This document shows, one piece after another, positions 24,162 through 33,645 of a stretch of 64,000 nt of DNA. The stretch lies in contig NZ_MDFN01000006.1 of NCBI RefSeq assembly GCF_001730525.1, positions 62,001-126,000 on the forward strand. Reading direction: 5' to 3'. The DNA comes from Arcticibacter eurypsychrophilus. Its GTDB lineage: Bacteria; Bacteroidota; Bacteroidia; Sphingobacteriales; Sphingobacteriaceae. Below the pieces are notes generated by a model that saw only the letters and a program-made list of their open reading frames with translations, had not been told where the DNA came from and ran no database searches. The position numbers were made by a program, and so were the translations under genes. How positions within the stretch are numbered: the stretch's first letter is position 1; each line of letters opens with the position of its first letter.

Positions 24162-25346
24162 CTATATCAACTTCTGGTACGTTCTCCACCAAAGGTCTGG
24201 CATTTGTCCTGACACAGCCTCCTGGTAATCTTCATATTGGCAAGGCACTAAATGATAGCGTTCATTCCCTGCGTGTCCGTTAGGATAAGGGACCTGCATC
24301 CACCAGCGGTCTGACTTTTTACTTTTCACAAAGACGAGCTCATGTGAATTATCTTTTAAAGTGGAGCGATAGATGAGGTATTGCGATTTCGGTTGTAATG
24401 GGAAATCGCGTTTGCGCTGGTAAAAACCTTCAATAAAATACCAGATCATTTGAGCAAGGAGCATGGCGCTTTGACCATGGGTATCATAAGCGGGATTGAA
24501 TTCGTAAAAACCAATGGAGCTCAGCTTGTCACTCATTCCGGCATAGCGGCATAACTGACAGGCTTCTTCACCGTAAAATCCGTTTGGACTGGCGTTACCA
24601 TTGGCGTGTGCATCGGATGCGCGTATGGCTGAAATATCAAAACTCAGGAGACTTGCATTACGGATAATGGGTTCTGCAACTGACATCTTATTGCGAAAAT
24701 CACCCAATCTGTTTACGTCAAAAAGCAGTTTTTCCATGACACGGAGACTATCCTGATTGACAAAATAGGTCTGATAGCCTATATTGCTGTAATTAAACAG
24801 GTAGTTGGGCTGATGTAAAAAGATCTTGTTAAGGTAAGAATTTGAATTTGCTTCTAAAGATGGATCGTCACTGAGTTCATCGAGATCAAATTTATTATCG
24901 ATCACAACGAGGTCGACTTTTTGCTCTAACTCTTCATAGGCCATATATTGTGCATAGGTGATGTCTTGTCCTCCACCAATGATAACCGGCACTACATTTT
25001 TTTTAATCAGACTAGTGACAACAGTTTTTACAGCGACGTAGGTATCAGTCACAGTATGCCCGGCCTTGATATTCCCAAGGTCAACAATGCGGGTTTTAAA
25101 ACTACCGGCATATAGTTCGTATAGCTTTTGGCGAACATAATCAGGCCCAATAGCACAGCCTTGATTGTTAATTGAATGGCGGTCGTCCATTACCCCAAAA
25201 AAGGCGATATCTACCTGGCCTTCCTCAATATCAGGAAAGTTTTTGGTGAAAACATGTACCTGTCCACCAATCTGACTAGTAAAAAATCCTGCTTCGGTTC
25301 CGAATTTACGGTCGTCTACAGGAACGAAAAAATCAACTAAAGACAT
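24162..25346 (-). CDS. arginase/formimidoylglutamase-fold protein with altered metal site
   Basis: A 394-residue protein of the ureohydrolase fold. The three metal-binding motifs are recognisable but changed: GGGQD at 124-128 where the family has GGxHS/D, DNKFD at 150-154 where it has DAHxD, and SFDIS at 235-239 where it has SFDxD. Two His and one Asp ligand are therefore replaced by Gln, Lys and Ser. Homologues annotated formimidoylglutamase are widespread in Bacteroidota. A standard binuclear manganese hydrolase activity is unlikely; it may be a non-catalytic or mono-metal relative. The gene is divergent from the SDR epimerase at 25408. Confidence 0.75.
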   Translation of the reverse strand: MSLVDFFVPVDDRKFGTEAGFFTSQIGGQVHVFTKNFPDIEEGQVDIAFFGVMDDRHSINNQGCAIGPDYVRQKLYELYAGSFKTRIVDLGNIKAGHTVTDTYVAVKTVVTSLIKKNVVPVIIGGGQDITYAQYMAYEELEQKVDLVVIDNKFDLDELSDDPSLEANSNSYLNKIFLHQPNYLFNYSNIGYQTYFVNQDSLRVMEKLLFDVNRLGDFRNKMSVAEPIIRNASLLSFDISAIRASDAHANGNASPNGFYGEEACQLCRYAGMSDKLSSIGFYEFNPAYDTHGQSAMLLAQMIWYFIEGFYQRKRDFPLQPKSQYLIYRSTLKDNSHELVFVKSKKSDRWWMQVPYPNGHAGNERYHLVPCQYEDYQEAVSGQMPDLWWRTYQKLI

Positions 25347-25375
25347 ATTCGCTCCAAATATCCATTTAATTCAGT

Positions 25376-25383
25376 TACTTTTG
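25376..25383 (+). promoter_or_regulatory. -7 box of the epimerase-serB-like operon
   Basis: TACTTTTG fits TAnnTTTG and lies 25 bp before ATG 25408, excluding the in-frame start at 25381. Confidence 0.5.
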
Positions 25384-25407
25384 AGAGCAAATTTAATTTT
25401 TTGCAGG

Positions 25408-26382
25408 ATGATATTAGTTACTGGCGCAACAGGTTTTCTAGGTTCAGAATTAATTAAACAGTTGCATGGGCAAGGTCTTCGTGTAAGAGCATTGAAGCGC
25501 AGTCATTCTTCCATCCCTCCTATCCTACAAAATCTTCCTGATATTGAATGGTTCAACGCCGACATTCTGGATTACTTTGCTTTAGAAAAGGCTTTTGAAG
25601 GGATCACTCATGTGTACCATTGTTGTGGCCTTATTTCTTTTCACAGTCGTGATAAAAAAAATATGCTGCGGGTAAACATGGAAGGAACAGCATATATTGT
25701 TGACTTGTGTTTATTGCATCAGGTTACTAAGCTGGTTCATGTCAGTTCGGTAGCGGCATTAGGCGATTCGAAAACTAATAGCGCGGTTACTGAAAAAGAT
25801 ATATGGGAGTTCAACGGTACGCAGCACGGTTATTCTATTTCAAAATATGAAGGCGAAATGGAAGTGTGGAGGGGAATTGCAGAAGGACTAAACGCCGTTA
25901 TTGTTAATCCATCCGTGATTATTGGTAAAAACGCAGAAAAAGAAGGGAGTGGCAAGTTATTCGACTTAGTCAGCAAAGGAATTAGCTATTATACGCCGGG
26001 AACGCTCGGTTTGGTTGATGTGGAAGATGTGGCTAAAGTGATGATTACCCTCATGGAAAGCACCGTTACTTCGGAACGATTTATTATTAATTCAGCGAAC
26101 TGGAGCTATAAGAACTTATTTGCGGAAACCGCTAGACGTTTAAATATACCTGTTCCTAAAAAAGAAATTAGTAAATTTCAACTCTCTGCCGGTTTATGGC
26201 TTGCTACATTAGCGGCACTCTTTACAGGGAAGAAACAGGATTTAACAAGGGATACTGTTAAGAGTGCTTTTCAGAACGCTTTGTATTCGGCTAACAAACT
26301 CCATCAGTTCTTTCCTGATTTATATTTAAAACCCATTGCTGTGTCCATTGATGAGATTACTGATCATATCAGTACCCCTTGA
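25408..26382 (+). CDS. NAD-dependent epimerase/dehydratase (extended SDR)
   Basis: A 324-residue extended SDR. ILVTGATGFLGSELIKQL at residues 2-19 is the NAD-binding loop, HVSSVAALGD carries the catalytic Ser region, and YSISKYEGEMEVWRG gives the Tyr-x3-Lys pair. The C-terminal half contains a hydrophobic stretch and VDVEDVAKVMI, typical of the dihydroflavonol-reductase-like branch. The substrate is unknown. It is followed within 30 bp by the serine-pathway fusion gene and is likely co-transcribed with it. Confidence 0.85.
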   Translation: MILVTGATGFLGSELIKQLHGQGLRVRALKRSHSSIPPILQNLPDIEWFNADILDYFALEKAFEGITHVYHCCGLISFHSRDKKNMLRVNMEGTAYIVDLCLLHQVTKLVHVSSVAALGDSKTNSAVTEKDIWEFNGTQHGYSISKYEGEMEVWRGIAEGLNAVIVNPSVIIGKNAEKEGSGKLFDLVSKGISYYTPGTLGLVDVEDVAKVMITLMESTVTSERFIINSANWSYKNLFAETARRLNIPVPKKEISKFQLSAGLWLATLAALFTGKKQDLTRDTVKSAFQNALYSANKLHQFFPDLYLKPIAVSIDEITDHISTP

Positions 26383-26411
26383 CTCAGCTCTCCATGCTTG
26401 ATCATATACAG

Positions 26412-27704
26412 ATGAAAACTTTTTACATTATTGACTTTGACAGCACCTTTACTCAGGTAGAGGCATTAGATGAACTGGTCCGGATCTCTTTAAGTCATCA
26501 CCCCGACCGGGAAGAAATCTATAAAAAGATAGCAGATTTGACTAATGCTGCGATGGAAGGACGATTATCATTTAGAGAAAGTCTGACTGCCCGTGTTCAG
26601 TTGCTCCATGCAAATGAAGAGCACTTGAAGAAGCTGGTTAGTGTTTTAAAGAAAAAAGTGTCGGCTTCTTTCTCCCGTAACCGGGCATTCTTTAGAAAAC
26701 ATGCTGATGAAATACTAATTGTTTCCGGAGGCTTTAAAGAATTTATCACCCCTGTTGTACTCCCTTTTCATATCAAGAAAGAGAATATTTATGCTAATAC
26801 GTTCACTTATGACGAAAAGGGCAACATCACGGGATATGATCAGGATAATCCACTCTCACAGGAAGGTGGCAAAGTGATTCTCCTGAAGCAATTACAATTG
26901 GAAGGTAATATTTTCGGGATCGGGGATGGACATTCAGACCTGCAGCTTAAAGAATCAGGTTTGATTCAAAAGTTTTATGCTTTTACGGAGAACATCTCCA
27001 GGCAGAGTATCCTTGAAAAAGCAGATCATATTACGCCTAGCTTTGATGAGTTTTTATATGTGAACAAACTTCCCCAGGCGATATCTTACCCTAAAAACCG
27101 GATCTTGTGTCTTATTGTAGGCGCGGTTCCTGAAGAAGCTATTCTGGCGTTGAAGAAGGATGGATTTTCTATTCGTCATAAAGAAACTTTTGAAGAAAAA
27201 TATATCGGGGATGTAGGCATGTTGCTGCTTGCCGATGGGGAGAAAGTAAGTGATGCGAATTTATTGGAGGCTGTAAAGTTGAAAACTATTGGTTATCTGG
27301 GTAACAGCAGGCATAAATTGTCGCATGACATTGCTACAGAAATGGGCATCGTTATTTTTGATGATCATAAAATGAATCCAAGGAATGCGAAGTTTATTCC
27401 TAAAAGAATGTCTGATTTTATTAATAAAGGGGATACTTATTTAAGCTCTAATTTCCCTAGTCTGCAACTTCCTAAAGTGGGCAACGCACACCGGTTAATT
27501 CATATTCATAAGAATTTACCTGGAATTATGGCTCAGATTAACCAGGTATACGCCAATCATAATATCAATATCTCGAGTCAGTTTTTGATGACCAATGCAC
27601 AGATTGGCTATGCGATTACGGACGTAAGCATTCGGTATGATAAACATGTGCTGACGGAATTAAAGGAAATTGAACATACCATCAAGTTCAGGATCCTGTA
27701 CTAA
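26412..27704 (+). CDS. HAD phosphoserine phosphatase fused to a PGDH-like/ACT region
   Basis: A 430-residue fusion. Residues 1-210 are a SerB-type HAD phosphatase: DFDSTFTQVEALDEL with D8 and D10 (DxDxT), VSGGFKEF, and GIGDGHSD near 170-177. A middle section resembles a degenerate phosphoglycerate dehydrogenase domain (YLGNSRHKLSHDIATEMGIV). The last 70 residues are an ACT domain, AHRLIHIHKNLPGIMAQINQ, closely like the end of SerA. It should make serine from phosphoserine under possible serine feedback. The ATG at 26412 is chosen because the core begins there; TTG 26379 and ATG 26394 are alternatives. Confidence 0.8.
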   Translation: MKTFYIIDFDSTFTQVEALDELVRISLSHHPDREEIYKKIADLTNAAMEGRLSFRESLTARVQLLHANEEHLKKLVSVLKKKVSASFSRNRAFFRKHADEILIVSGGFKEFITPVVLPFHIKKENIYANTFTYDEKGNITGYDQDNPLSQEGGKVILLKQLQLEGNIFGIGDGHSDLQLKESGLIQKFYAFTENISRQSILEKADHITPSFDEFLYVNKLPQAISYPKNRILCLIVGAVPEEAILALKKDGFSIRHKETFEEKYIGDVGMLLLADGEKVSDANLLEAVKLKTIGYLGNSRHKLSHDIATEMGIVIFDDHKMNPRNAKFIPKRMSDFINKGDTYLSSNFPSLQLPKVGNAHRLIHIHKNLPGIMAQINQVYANHNINISSQFLMTNAQIGYAITDVSIRYDKHVLTELKEIEHTIKFRILY

Positions 27705-27738
27705 AATATGCTGATTTTATAGGAAATTACCTATATTA

Positions 27739-27759
27739 GGGTCAAAAAGACCCTTTTTT
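27739..27759 (+). terminator. intrinsic terminator
   Basis: Stem GGGTC-aaaaa-GACCC followed by TTTTTT, 35 bp past the serB-like fusion gene. Confidence 0.85.
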
Positions 27760-27795
27760 GCCTTATTTTAACTATGAATACTATTTAAAAACCAG

Positions 27796-27803
27796 TAAGT
27801 TTG
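27796..27803 (+). promoter_or_regulatory. -7 box of ilvE
   Basis: TAAGTTTG fits TAnnTTTG. It lies inside the upstream extension of the ilvE frame and so decides for the GTG start at 27833, about 25 nt after the likely transcription start. Confidence 0.6.
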
Positions 27804-27832
27804 TATATAGTAACATTAAATTAATACTTGTC

Positions 27833-28897
27833 GTGATTGATACGCTAGATATAAAAATTACCAAAACAGCTACTTCCAGAATAGATGAAGTAGATTTCTC
27901 AAACCTGTCTTTTGGAAAAACATTTTCTGATCACATGTTTGTTGCCGACTATGAGGGTGGTGAATGGAAGAATTTTCAAATCGTTCCTTATGGTGAAATG
28001 TCTTTCAGTCCTGCCATGTCTGTTCTACATTATGGCCAAGCTTTCTTTGAAGGCCTGAAGGCTTATAAATATGATGATGGAACTGTCGCTTTATTCCGCC
28101 CTTATAAAAACGCAGATCGTTTTAACAAATCGGCTGCACGACTTTGTTCACCGGAATTGCCAAGAGATATTTTTGTTCAAAGTATTGCTGCATTAGTTGA
28201 TCTGGATAAGGCATGGATTCCTGAAACTCCCGGGGACTCGTTATACATACGTCCTTTTATGTTTTCTACAGATCCTTATCTGGGTGTTTCTCCATCTAAA
28301 ACATATAAATTTATTGTGCTGACAGGTCCTGTAGGGTCTTACTTTTCTAAGCCTTTGAATGTTAAAATAGAAACTAAATATTCACGTTCAAGTGAAGGCG
28401 GTTTCGGATTTGCAAAAGCTGCGGGTAATTATGCAGGATCTTTGTTGCCTGCACAGGAAGCATTGAAAGAAGGTTACGATCAGTTGATCTGGACCGATGG
28501 AAAGGATCATGCGTACATTGAAGAATTGGGTGCAGCTAATGTTATTTTTGTGATAGATGGTGTAGTGGTTACGCCTTCAACCAGAGATACCATACTGGAA
28601 GGAATCACCAGAGATACGATCCTGACACTGGCCCGTCATTGGGGTATGCCGGTTGAAGAACGCCGCGTATCCGTAAAGGAAGTGATTGAAACTTTGAAAG
28701 AAGGTAAAATGACTGAAGCGTTTGGTGTGGGTACTGCTGCTACGATTACGCCTATTGCATCCATTTCACTAAACGGAGAAAAATATACCTTGCCGGAACA
28801 GAGTCCTGCTGATTTTTCTAATAAAGCATTAAAGACACTTAATGAGATCAGATATGGCCATAAGGCTGATGAGTTTGATTGGAACTATACAGTATAA
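27833..28897 (+). CDS. ilvE: branched-chain amino acid aminotransferase
   Basis: A 354-residue fold-type IV PLP aminotransferase. It reversibly transfers amino groups between Leu, Ile or Val and 2-oxoglutarate. Motifs include LHYGQAFFEGLKAYKYDDG, RPYKNADRFNKSAARL, the catalytic Lys region FAKAAGNYAGSLLPAQEAL, the cofactor Glu segment YIEELGAANVIFV, and the GTAATITPI phosphate-binding loop. This is the long BCAT subfamily. I chose GTG 27833 (MIDTLDIKI) because a promoter box lies at 27796; an ORF extension back to 27758 lies upstream of the transcript. It is a single gene between two terminators. Confidence 0.92.
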   Translation: MIDTLDIKITKTATSRIDEVDFSNLSFGKTFSDHMFVADYEGGEWKNFQIVPYGEMSFSPAMSVLHYGQAFFEGLKAYKYDDGTVALFRPYKNADRFNKSAARLCSPELPRDIFVQSIAALVDLDKAWIPETPGDSLYIRPFMFSTDPYLGVSPSKTYKFIVLTGPVGSYFSKPLNVKIETKYSRSSEGGFGFAKAAGNYAGSLLPAQEALKEGYDQLIWTDGKDHAYIEELGAANVIFVIDGVVVTPSTRDTILEGITRDTILTLARHWGMPVEERRVSVKEVIETLKEGKMTEAFGVGTAATITPIASISLNGEKYTLPEQSPADFSNKALKTLNEIRYGHKADEFDWNYTV

Positions 28898-28906
28898 ATG
28901 AATTTG

Positions 28907-28944
28907 GTTTGCGGACAGGCATTATTGAGTGCCTGACTGCAAAC
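28907..28944. terminator. bidirectional terminator between convergent genes
   Basis: Stem GTTTGC-g-GACAGGCA / TGCCTGAC-t-GCAAAC with one mismatch, between ilvE and the AsmA-like gene; it overlaps the last codons of the latter. Confidence 0.6.
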
Positions 28945-30835
28945 TATCTTTTGGGGCTACATCTGGCTCTTTTTTCTCCTGATCTTTTGCTTTTTCTAAT
29001 TCTTTCTCAGCCCTTTTTAATTTGCGCTTCTCCTGGCGTTCTATTTTATTTTCTTTACGTCTTTCCTTGAGTGCCTCAATACTGAATTTAACATCATTGA
29101 TAATTCCGGATACCCTTCTACTGATCTTTTTAATATTCTGCTCTCTTTCTTTACTGATTCCTACACTGCCTTTCACTCCTTCCAATAAACTTTTTACATA
29201 GAATTTAAAAAAAGCAAAACTTGCGGGTCTTTTAAAGTATATACTTCCGACAGTAAACTTATTGTCTTTCTTAACTGGATTAGATTCATTCAGGACAAAT
29301 CTATTGGCTATGCCCGACACGAGACCTTGTTTTTTAACCTCACCTGTTTCGGCATCTTTTTTCATAAGTTCAATATTCAGATTAGTGTAGTAGAACCTTA
29401 CACTGCCTCGGGCCGCATTTTGATTTGCCGTCATATTAAACTGCATTTTACGAATGTTTAGCGATCTGATATGAACCATAGCTAGTGGATCTGTAATTCG
29501 ATTCAGGCTTGTGCCGTTCATTGCCCCTAGAGTTCCGGTTGAACTAAATGCTCCTGCTTTGTCGGTTAGGTTAAAATCAAAAGTGACATATAGATTCGCT
29601 TTACTCATGAACAAGGTGGAAAGCCTGGCCCTCATAAATTTATTTTTGGCCAGTGCTTTTGCATCGTTGGTTACATTGTAGATGCTACCGCGTGTATTTG
29701 CAAAGTTAACGACTCCTGTTCTTCTGGTAACCCGGTTGTATTCATTATATGATATATTAATCCGCCTTAATTGCAGGGTGTCGATCTTTAAGTCAAGCGC
29801 CAGTTTTTGCAACTGCTGATGTGGGAACTTACCAGTCTTGTTAGATGGCCGTTTCGGAAAAGCATTCGTATTATAGATGGAAACCTTTCCATCAGCAAGA
29901 ATCAGTCTTCCTGCATAAAACCGCTGTTCCCTATTGAGTTGATCCAGATCTATATTAGTCACGACGATTTGATTAAAGCTAATATCGAACCTGTCTTTAG
30001 ACTTACCTACTCTTCTATAGAAAACAGGTATCGTATATCTGGGCTGCATTTGTGCACCATTTAAGACCAACTTTCTTTGCAAAGTTGAAAACTTTAAGGT
30101 CTTAAACTTTAAAAAGTATAAACTATCAGGTGTTGCTATTTTGTAATCTTTCAATTCGATATCCACGTTTTTAGTGTGGTAGAATCTATTTTTATCATTT
30201 TCGGATAGGGAATCGATCAACAGATCGTTCACATTCAGATTAAGGTTCTTTATAGCTGTTGTTTTACTTTTTTTATTACTGTTATTGATAAATGTAAAAT
30301 CAATTTCCTTTAATTGTATTTCGTCAACGCGCACTTCTTTAAGTGCTTTTGAGATCATTTGATAAAGGGTCTTCTTCTTGACTGTATCCGCCACTTTATT
30401 ATAAGGCTGTCTCTTATTGGTGATAATCATCTTAGGCTGATCAATAATAATGCTATTGATATTCAGCTTTTTGCTATCATATAACCTGCTGGGATGAAAC
30501 CTGACCAAATCAAAACTCTCCACTTGAAGGTTATATAGATTATCGGGTGCTCTCTTTAGACGTTCCAGTTCTTTATACCTGGCAGTGTCTGGGATTAACT
30601 TTAAGTTTTTCAAAGAAGCGTTTCCGGTTAAAAGATTGATTTTCAATCCGGAGTATTCCACCCTGTACAGACTGTCGGATGAATCAAGGACAAGTTGTTT
30701 AATCTGGGCATCTAAAAGAGGCTTCCATTTGTTGCTTAAATACCAGGCAATGCCTCCTAAAATGAGGAATAGCACCAAAATGATGATCAGTATCCACTTC
30801 CAAAAATTAAGAAAGAATCTAATAAAAGAGGCCAT
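28922..30835 (-). CDS. AsmA/TamB-like inner-membrane-anchored protein
   Basis: A 637-residue protein with one N-terminal membrane helix (WILIIILVLFLILGGIAWYL) and a long periplasmic part built of repeating beta segments. The start has the AsmA-like pattern YSGLKINLLTGNASLKNLKL. The last 60 residues are highly charged and probably helical (ERRKENKIERQEKRKLKRAE). Large proteins of this type are thought to bridge the envelope in lipid transport. The exact family is not certain. It is convergent with ilvE and divergent from miaB. Confidence 0.65.
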   Translation of the reverse strand: MASFIRFFLNFWKWILIIILVLFLILGGIAWYLSNKWKPLLDAQIKQLVLDSSDSLYRVEYSGLKINLLTGNASLKNLKLIPDTARYKELERLKRAPDNLYNLQVESFDLVRFHPSRLYDSKKLNINSIIIDQPKMIITNKRQPYNKVADTVKKKTLYQMISKALKEVRVDEIQLKEIDFTFINNSNKKSKTTAIKNLNLNVNDLLIDSLSENDKNRFYHTKNVDIELKDYKIATPDSLYFLKFKTLKFSTLQRKLVLNGAQMQPRYTIPVFYRRVGKSKDRFDISFNQIVVTNIDLDQLNREQRFYAGRLILADGKVSIYNTNAFPKRPSNKTGKFPHQQLQKLALDLKIDTLQLRRINISYNEYNRVTRRTGVVNFANTRGSIYNVTNDAKALAKNKFMRARLSTLFMSKANLYVTFDFNLTDKAGAFSSTGTLGAMNGTSLNRITDPLAMVHIRSLNIRKMQFNMTANQNAARGSVRFYYTNLNIELMKKDAETGEVKKQGLVSGIANRFVLNESNPVKKDNKFTVGSIYFKRPASFAFFKFYVKSLLEGVKGSVGISKEREQNIKKISRRVSGIINDVKFSIEALKERRKENKIERQEKRKLKRAEKELEKAKDQEKKEPDVAPKDSLQSGTQ

Positions 30836-30944
30836 AAGTTATAGATAAACCATAGGTATGTCAGCTTGTTTCATTTGCCGCTAAAATTATTCGAAACTAT
30901 CAATTAAGGCCTGTCACAATGTCATAATTAGAATAAATAGTTAC

Positions 30945-30952
30945 TACATTTG
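30945..30952 (+). promoter_or_regulatory. -7 box of the miaB operon
   Basis: TACATTTG fits TAnnTTTG, 19 bp before the ATG at 30972. Confidence 0.55.
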
Positions 30953-30971
30953 CAGTCTTATTTAATAAAAT

Positions 30972-32390
30972 ATGTATAATCTGGAGACAAGCGTTAAAGA
31001 TCATGATGAGTCTAGACAAGGTGAAGCGCTGATTCTGGAGGCTAACACGGAGAAAAACAATGGCAGGAAACTGTATATTGAAAGTTACGGTTGTGCAATG
31101 AATTTTTCAGATAGTGAGATCGTTGCTTCCATTATGACTAATATGGGATTTGAAACAACCTCTGACTATAAAGAAGCAGATGTAATTTTCATAAATACAT
31201 GCTCCATTAGGGAGAATGCAGAGGTAAGAGTAAGAAACAGGCTGAAAGAGTTCGGTGCTGTAAAAAACAAAAAGCCGGGAATGATGGTAGGGGTTTTAGG
31301 CTGTATGGCTGAACGACTAAAATCTAAATTCCTGGAAGAGGAGAAACTGGTTGATTTGGTGATTGGTCCTGATGCCTATCGTGATCTGCCGGGTCTGATC
31401 GATCAGGTTGATGATGGCAACAGAGCAGTAAATGTGTTGCTTTCCAGGGAAGAAACGTATGCGGATATTAGTCCGGTGCGCTTAAATTCCAATGGAATTA
31501 CAGCCTTCATCTCGATCATGAGAGGCTGCGACAATATGTGTTCCTTCTGTGTGGTTCCCTTTACCAGAGGCAGGGAGCGGAGTCGTGATGCACATTCTAT
31601 TGTAAATGAAGCGATAGATTTATATGCTCATGGCTATAAAGAGGTTACGTTACTGGGCCAGAATGTGGATTCGTATAAATGGGAATCAGAAGATAAACTG
31701 GAACGAGTAAATTTTGCCAGTCTTTTGGAGCTGGTAGCTAATATAGGACCGGATTTAAGGGTTCGCTTTTCTACTTCTCATCCAAAGGATATAACGGATG
31801 AGGTTTTATACACCATGGCGAAGTATGATAATATTTGCAAGTACATCCATCTGCCTGTTCAATCGGGCAGTTCAAGGGTACTTGATATTATGAACCGTAC
31901 GTATGATCGGGAATGGTACATGGAACGGGTACAAAGTATTCGGAGGATTATGCCGGATTGCGCCATATCAACAGACGTCATCATTGGATTCTGTACGGAA
32001 ACGGAAGAAGAACATGCGGAAACACTGAGTATGATGGAGTATGTAAAATATGATTTTGCCTATATGTTTATGTACTCTGAGCGTCCCGGAACTTTAGCGG
32101 CAAAACGGTTTACAGATGATATAACGGAAGAGGTTAAAAAGCGTAGGTTTAATGAGGTGATTAGTTTGCAGCAAAAACACTCGCATGAGCGTTTACTGGA
32201 ACAACTTGGACAAACCCAACGCATTTTGATAGAGAACTTCTCTAAAAAATCGAAGCTCGATTACTCTGGAAGAAATGACAAAAACGCCACCGTTGTATTC
32301 CCTGTTGATGCGCGTTATCAACCCGGTGAATATGTGGATGTGTTGATTGAACGATGTACTCCGGCTACTTTAATCGGCAGAATTATTTAA
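30972..32390 (+). CDS. miaB: tRNA-2-methylthio-N6-dimethylallyladenosine synthase
   Basis: A 472-residue radical-SAM methylthiotransferase that adds the 2-methylthio group to i6A37 of tRNA. The N-terminal UPF0004 domain has its three cluster Cys in [22 protein letters not shown] and LGCMAERL. The radical-SAM motif [20 protein letters not shown] is complete, and a TRAM domain ends the protein. It is the first gene of a compact unit: the sigma-54 activator starts 14 bp later, then lptE (8 bp), the TPR-like gene and secG. Confidence 0.95.
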   Translation: MYNLETSVKDHDESRQGEALILEANTEKNNGRKLYIESYGCAMNFSDSEIVASIMTNMGFETTSDYKEADVIFINTCSIRENAEVRVRNRLKEFGAVKNKKPGMMVGVLGCMAERLKSKFLEEEKLVDLVIGPDAYRDLPGLIDQVDDGNRAVNVLLSREETYADISPVRLNSNGITAFISIMRGCDNMCSFCVVPFTRGRERSRDAHSIVNEAIDLYAHGYKEVTLLGQNVDSYKWESEDKLERVNFASLLELVANIGPDLRVRFSTSHPKDITDEVLYTMAKYDNICKYIHLPVQSGSSRVLDIMNRTYDREWYMERVQSIRRIMPDCAISTDVIIGFCTETEEEHAETLSMMEYVKYDFAYMFMYSERPGTLAAKRFTDDITEEVKKRRFNEVISLQQKHSHERLLEQLGQTQRILIENFSKKSKLDYSGRNDKNATVVFPVDARYQPGEYVDVLIERCTPATLIGRII

Positions 32391-32404
32391 TTACTTTAGA
32401 CTAA

Positions 32405-33637
32405 ATGGATACTCAGGACATAAAAAACCGGTATGGTATTATAGGGAGTTCCCCGCTGCTCAACCGGGCTATTGACATTGCCTCACAGGTAGCCCCTACA
32501 GATATTTCTGTGTTGATTACTGGTGAAAGTGGAAGTGGAAAGGAGGTTTTCTCGCATATTATTCATCAAATGAGTGCGCGTAAACACGGTCCCTTTATTG
32601 CCGTAAATTGTGGGGCGATACCGGAAGGGACGATTGATTCGGAACTCTTCGGCCATGAAAAAGGATCTTTTACCGGAGCGCATGAAGCGCGTAAGGGTTA
32701 TTTTGAAGTAGTAAACGGCGGCACCATTTTCCTTGATGAGGTTGCTGAACTTCCTTTAGGAACACAGGCCAGACTACTACGAATTCTGGAATCGGGCGAA
32801 TATTTGCGCGTGGGATCATCTAAAGTGCAAAAAACAGACGTCCGTGTGGTCGCGGCTACGAATATGGATGTTTACGATGCCGTTAGAAACGGAAAGTTCA
32901 GGGAAGATCTTTATTACAGATTAAGCACTGTTCCTTTGAAAATACCTCCTCTAAGAGAACGTAAGGAAGATATTTATTTGTTATTTCGTAAATTCATTGC
33001 TGACTTTACGCATAAGTATAGAAGTCCCTCTGTACAACTTGACGGAGATGCTCAGCATATTCTGACCAACTACAGCTGGCCTGGAAATGTACGCCAGCTT
33101 AAGAATGTGGCTGAACAAATTGCTGTCCTCGAGAAGGATCGCAATCTGAACGGACAGAGTATCTTGCAGTATATTCCTCAGGAATCGGGAAATAATTTAC
33201 CTATGCGCATCAAAAGAGACACAAAGGATGATTTTTCCGAAAGGGATATTTTATACAAAGTGCTCTTTGATATGAAGCGGGATATGGTGGAGTTGAAGAA
33301 ACTGGTAGCTGAAATTATTCAGAATGGTGGCAACTCAGGTTCTATGGCAGAAAACCATCAGATTGTTAAGCAGTTATATCAGGATACAGAGTTTCCAACC
33401 ATGGCGCCTGCTGTCCCGCTTATGCTGCATAATATAGAAAACGATAAAAAATCAGAGTACAACTATGTCCCTCATTCGGAAGAGGTGGAAGAATCCCTTT
33501 CACTGATCGACAAAGAATCTGATCTGATTAAAAAAGCCTTGAAGAAACACAAAGGAAAACGTAAACTTGCAGCGCATGAGCTAGGGATTTCTGAAAGGAC
33601 CCTTTACCGCAAAATAAAAGAGTTAAACCTGAGTTAA
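32405..33637 (+). CDS. sigma-54-dependent transcriptional activator lacking a receiver domain
   Basis: A 410-residue bacterial enhancer-binding protein. The AAA+ domain begins almost at the N-terminus: Walker A TGESGSGKE near residue 40, the sigma-54 contact loop GSFTGA near 87 (Ser replaces the usual Ala), Walker B GGTIFLDEV near 105, and YYRLSTVPLKIPPLRERKED. A Fis-type helix-turn-helix closes the protein (KLAAHELGISERTLYRKIK). There is no receiver, GAF or PAS domain, so it is likely constitutive or controlled by partner proteins. Its place between miaB and lptE recurs in Bacteroidota. Confidence 0.9.
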   Translation: MDTQDIKNRYGIIGSSPLLNRAIDIASQVAPTDISVLITGESGSGKEVFSHIIHQMSARKHGPFIAVNCGAIPEGTIDSELFGHEKGSFTGAHEARKGYFEVVNGGTIFLDEVAELPLGTQARLLRILESGEYLRVGSSKVQKTDVRVVAATNMDVYDAVRNGKFREDLYYRLSTVPLKIPPLRERKEDIYLLFRKFIADFTHKYRSPSVQLDGDAQHILTNYSWPGNVRQLKNVAEQIAVLEKDRNLNGQSILQYIPQESGNNLPMRIKRDTKDDFSERDILYKVLFDMKRDMVELKKLVAEIIQNGGNSGSMAENHQIVKQLYQDTEFPTMAPAVPLMLHNIENDKKSEYNYVPHSEEVEESLSLIDKESDLIKKALKKHKGKRKLAAHELGISERTLYRKIKELNLS

Positions 33638-33645
33638 GTAACGCA

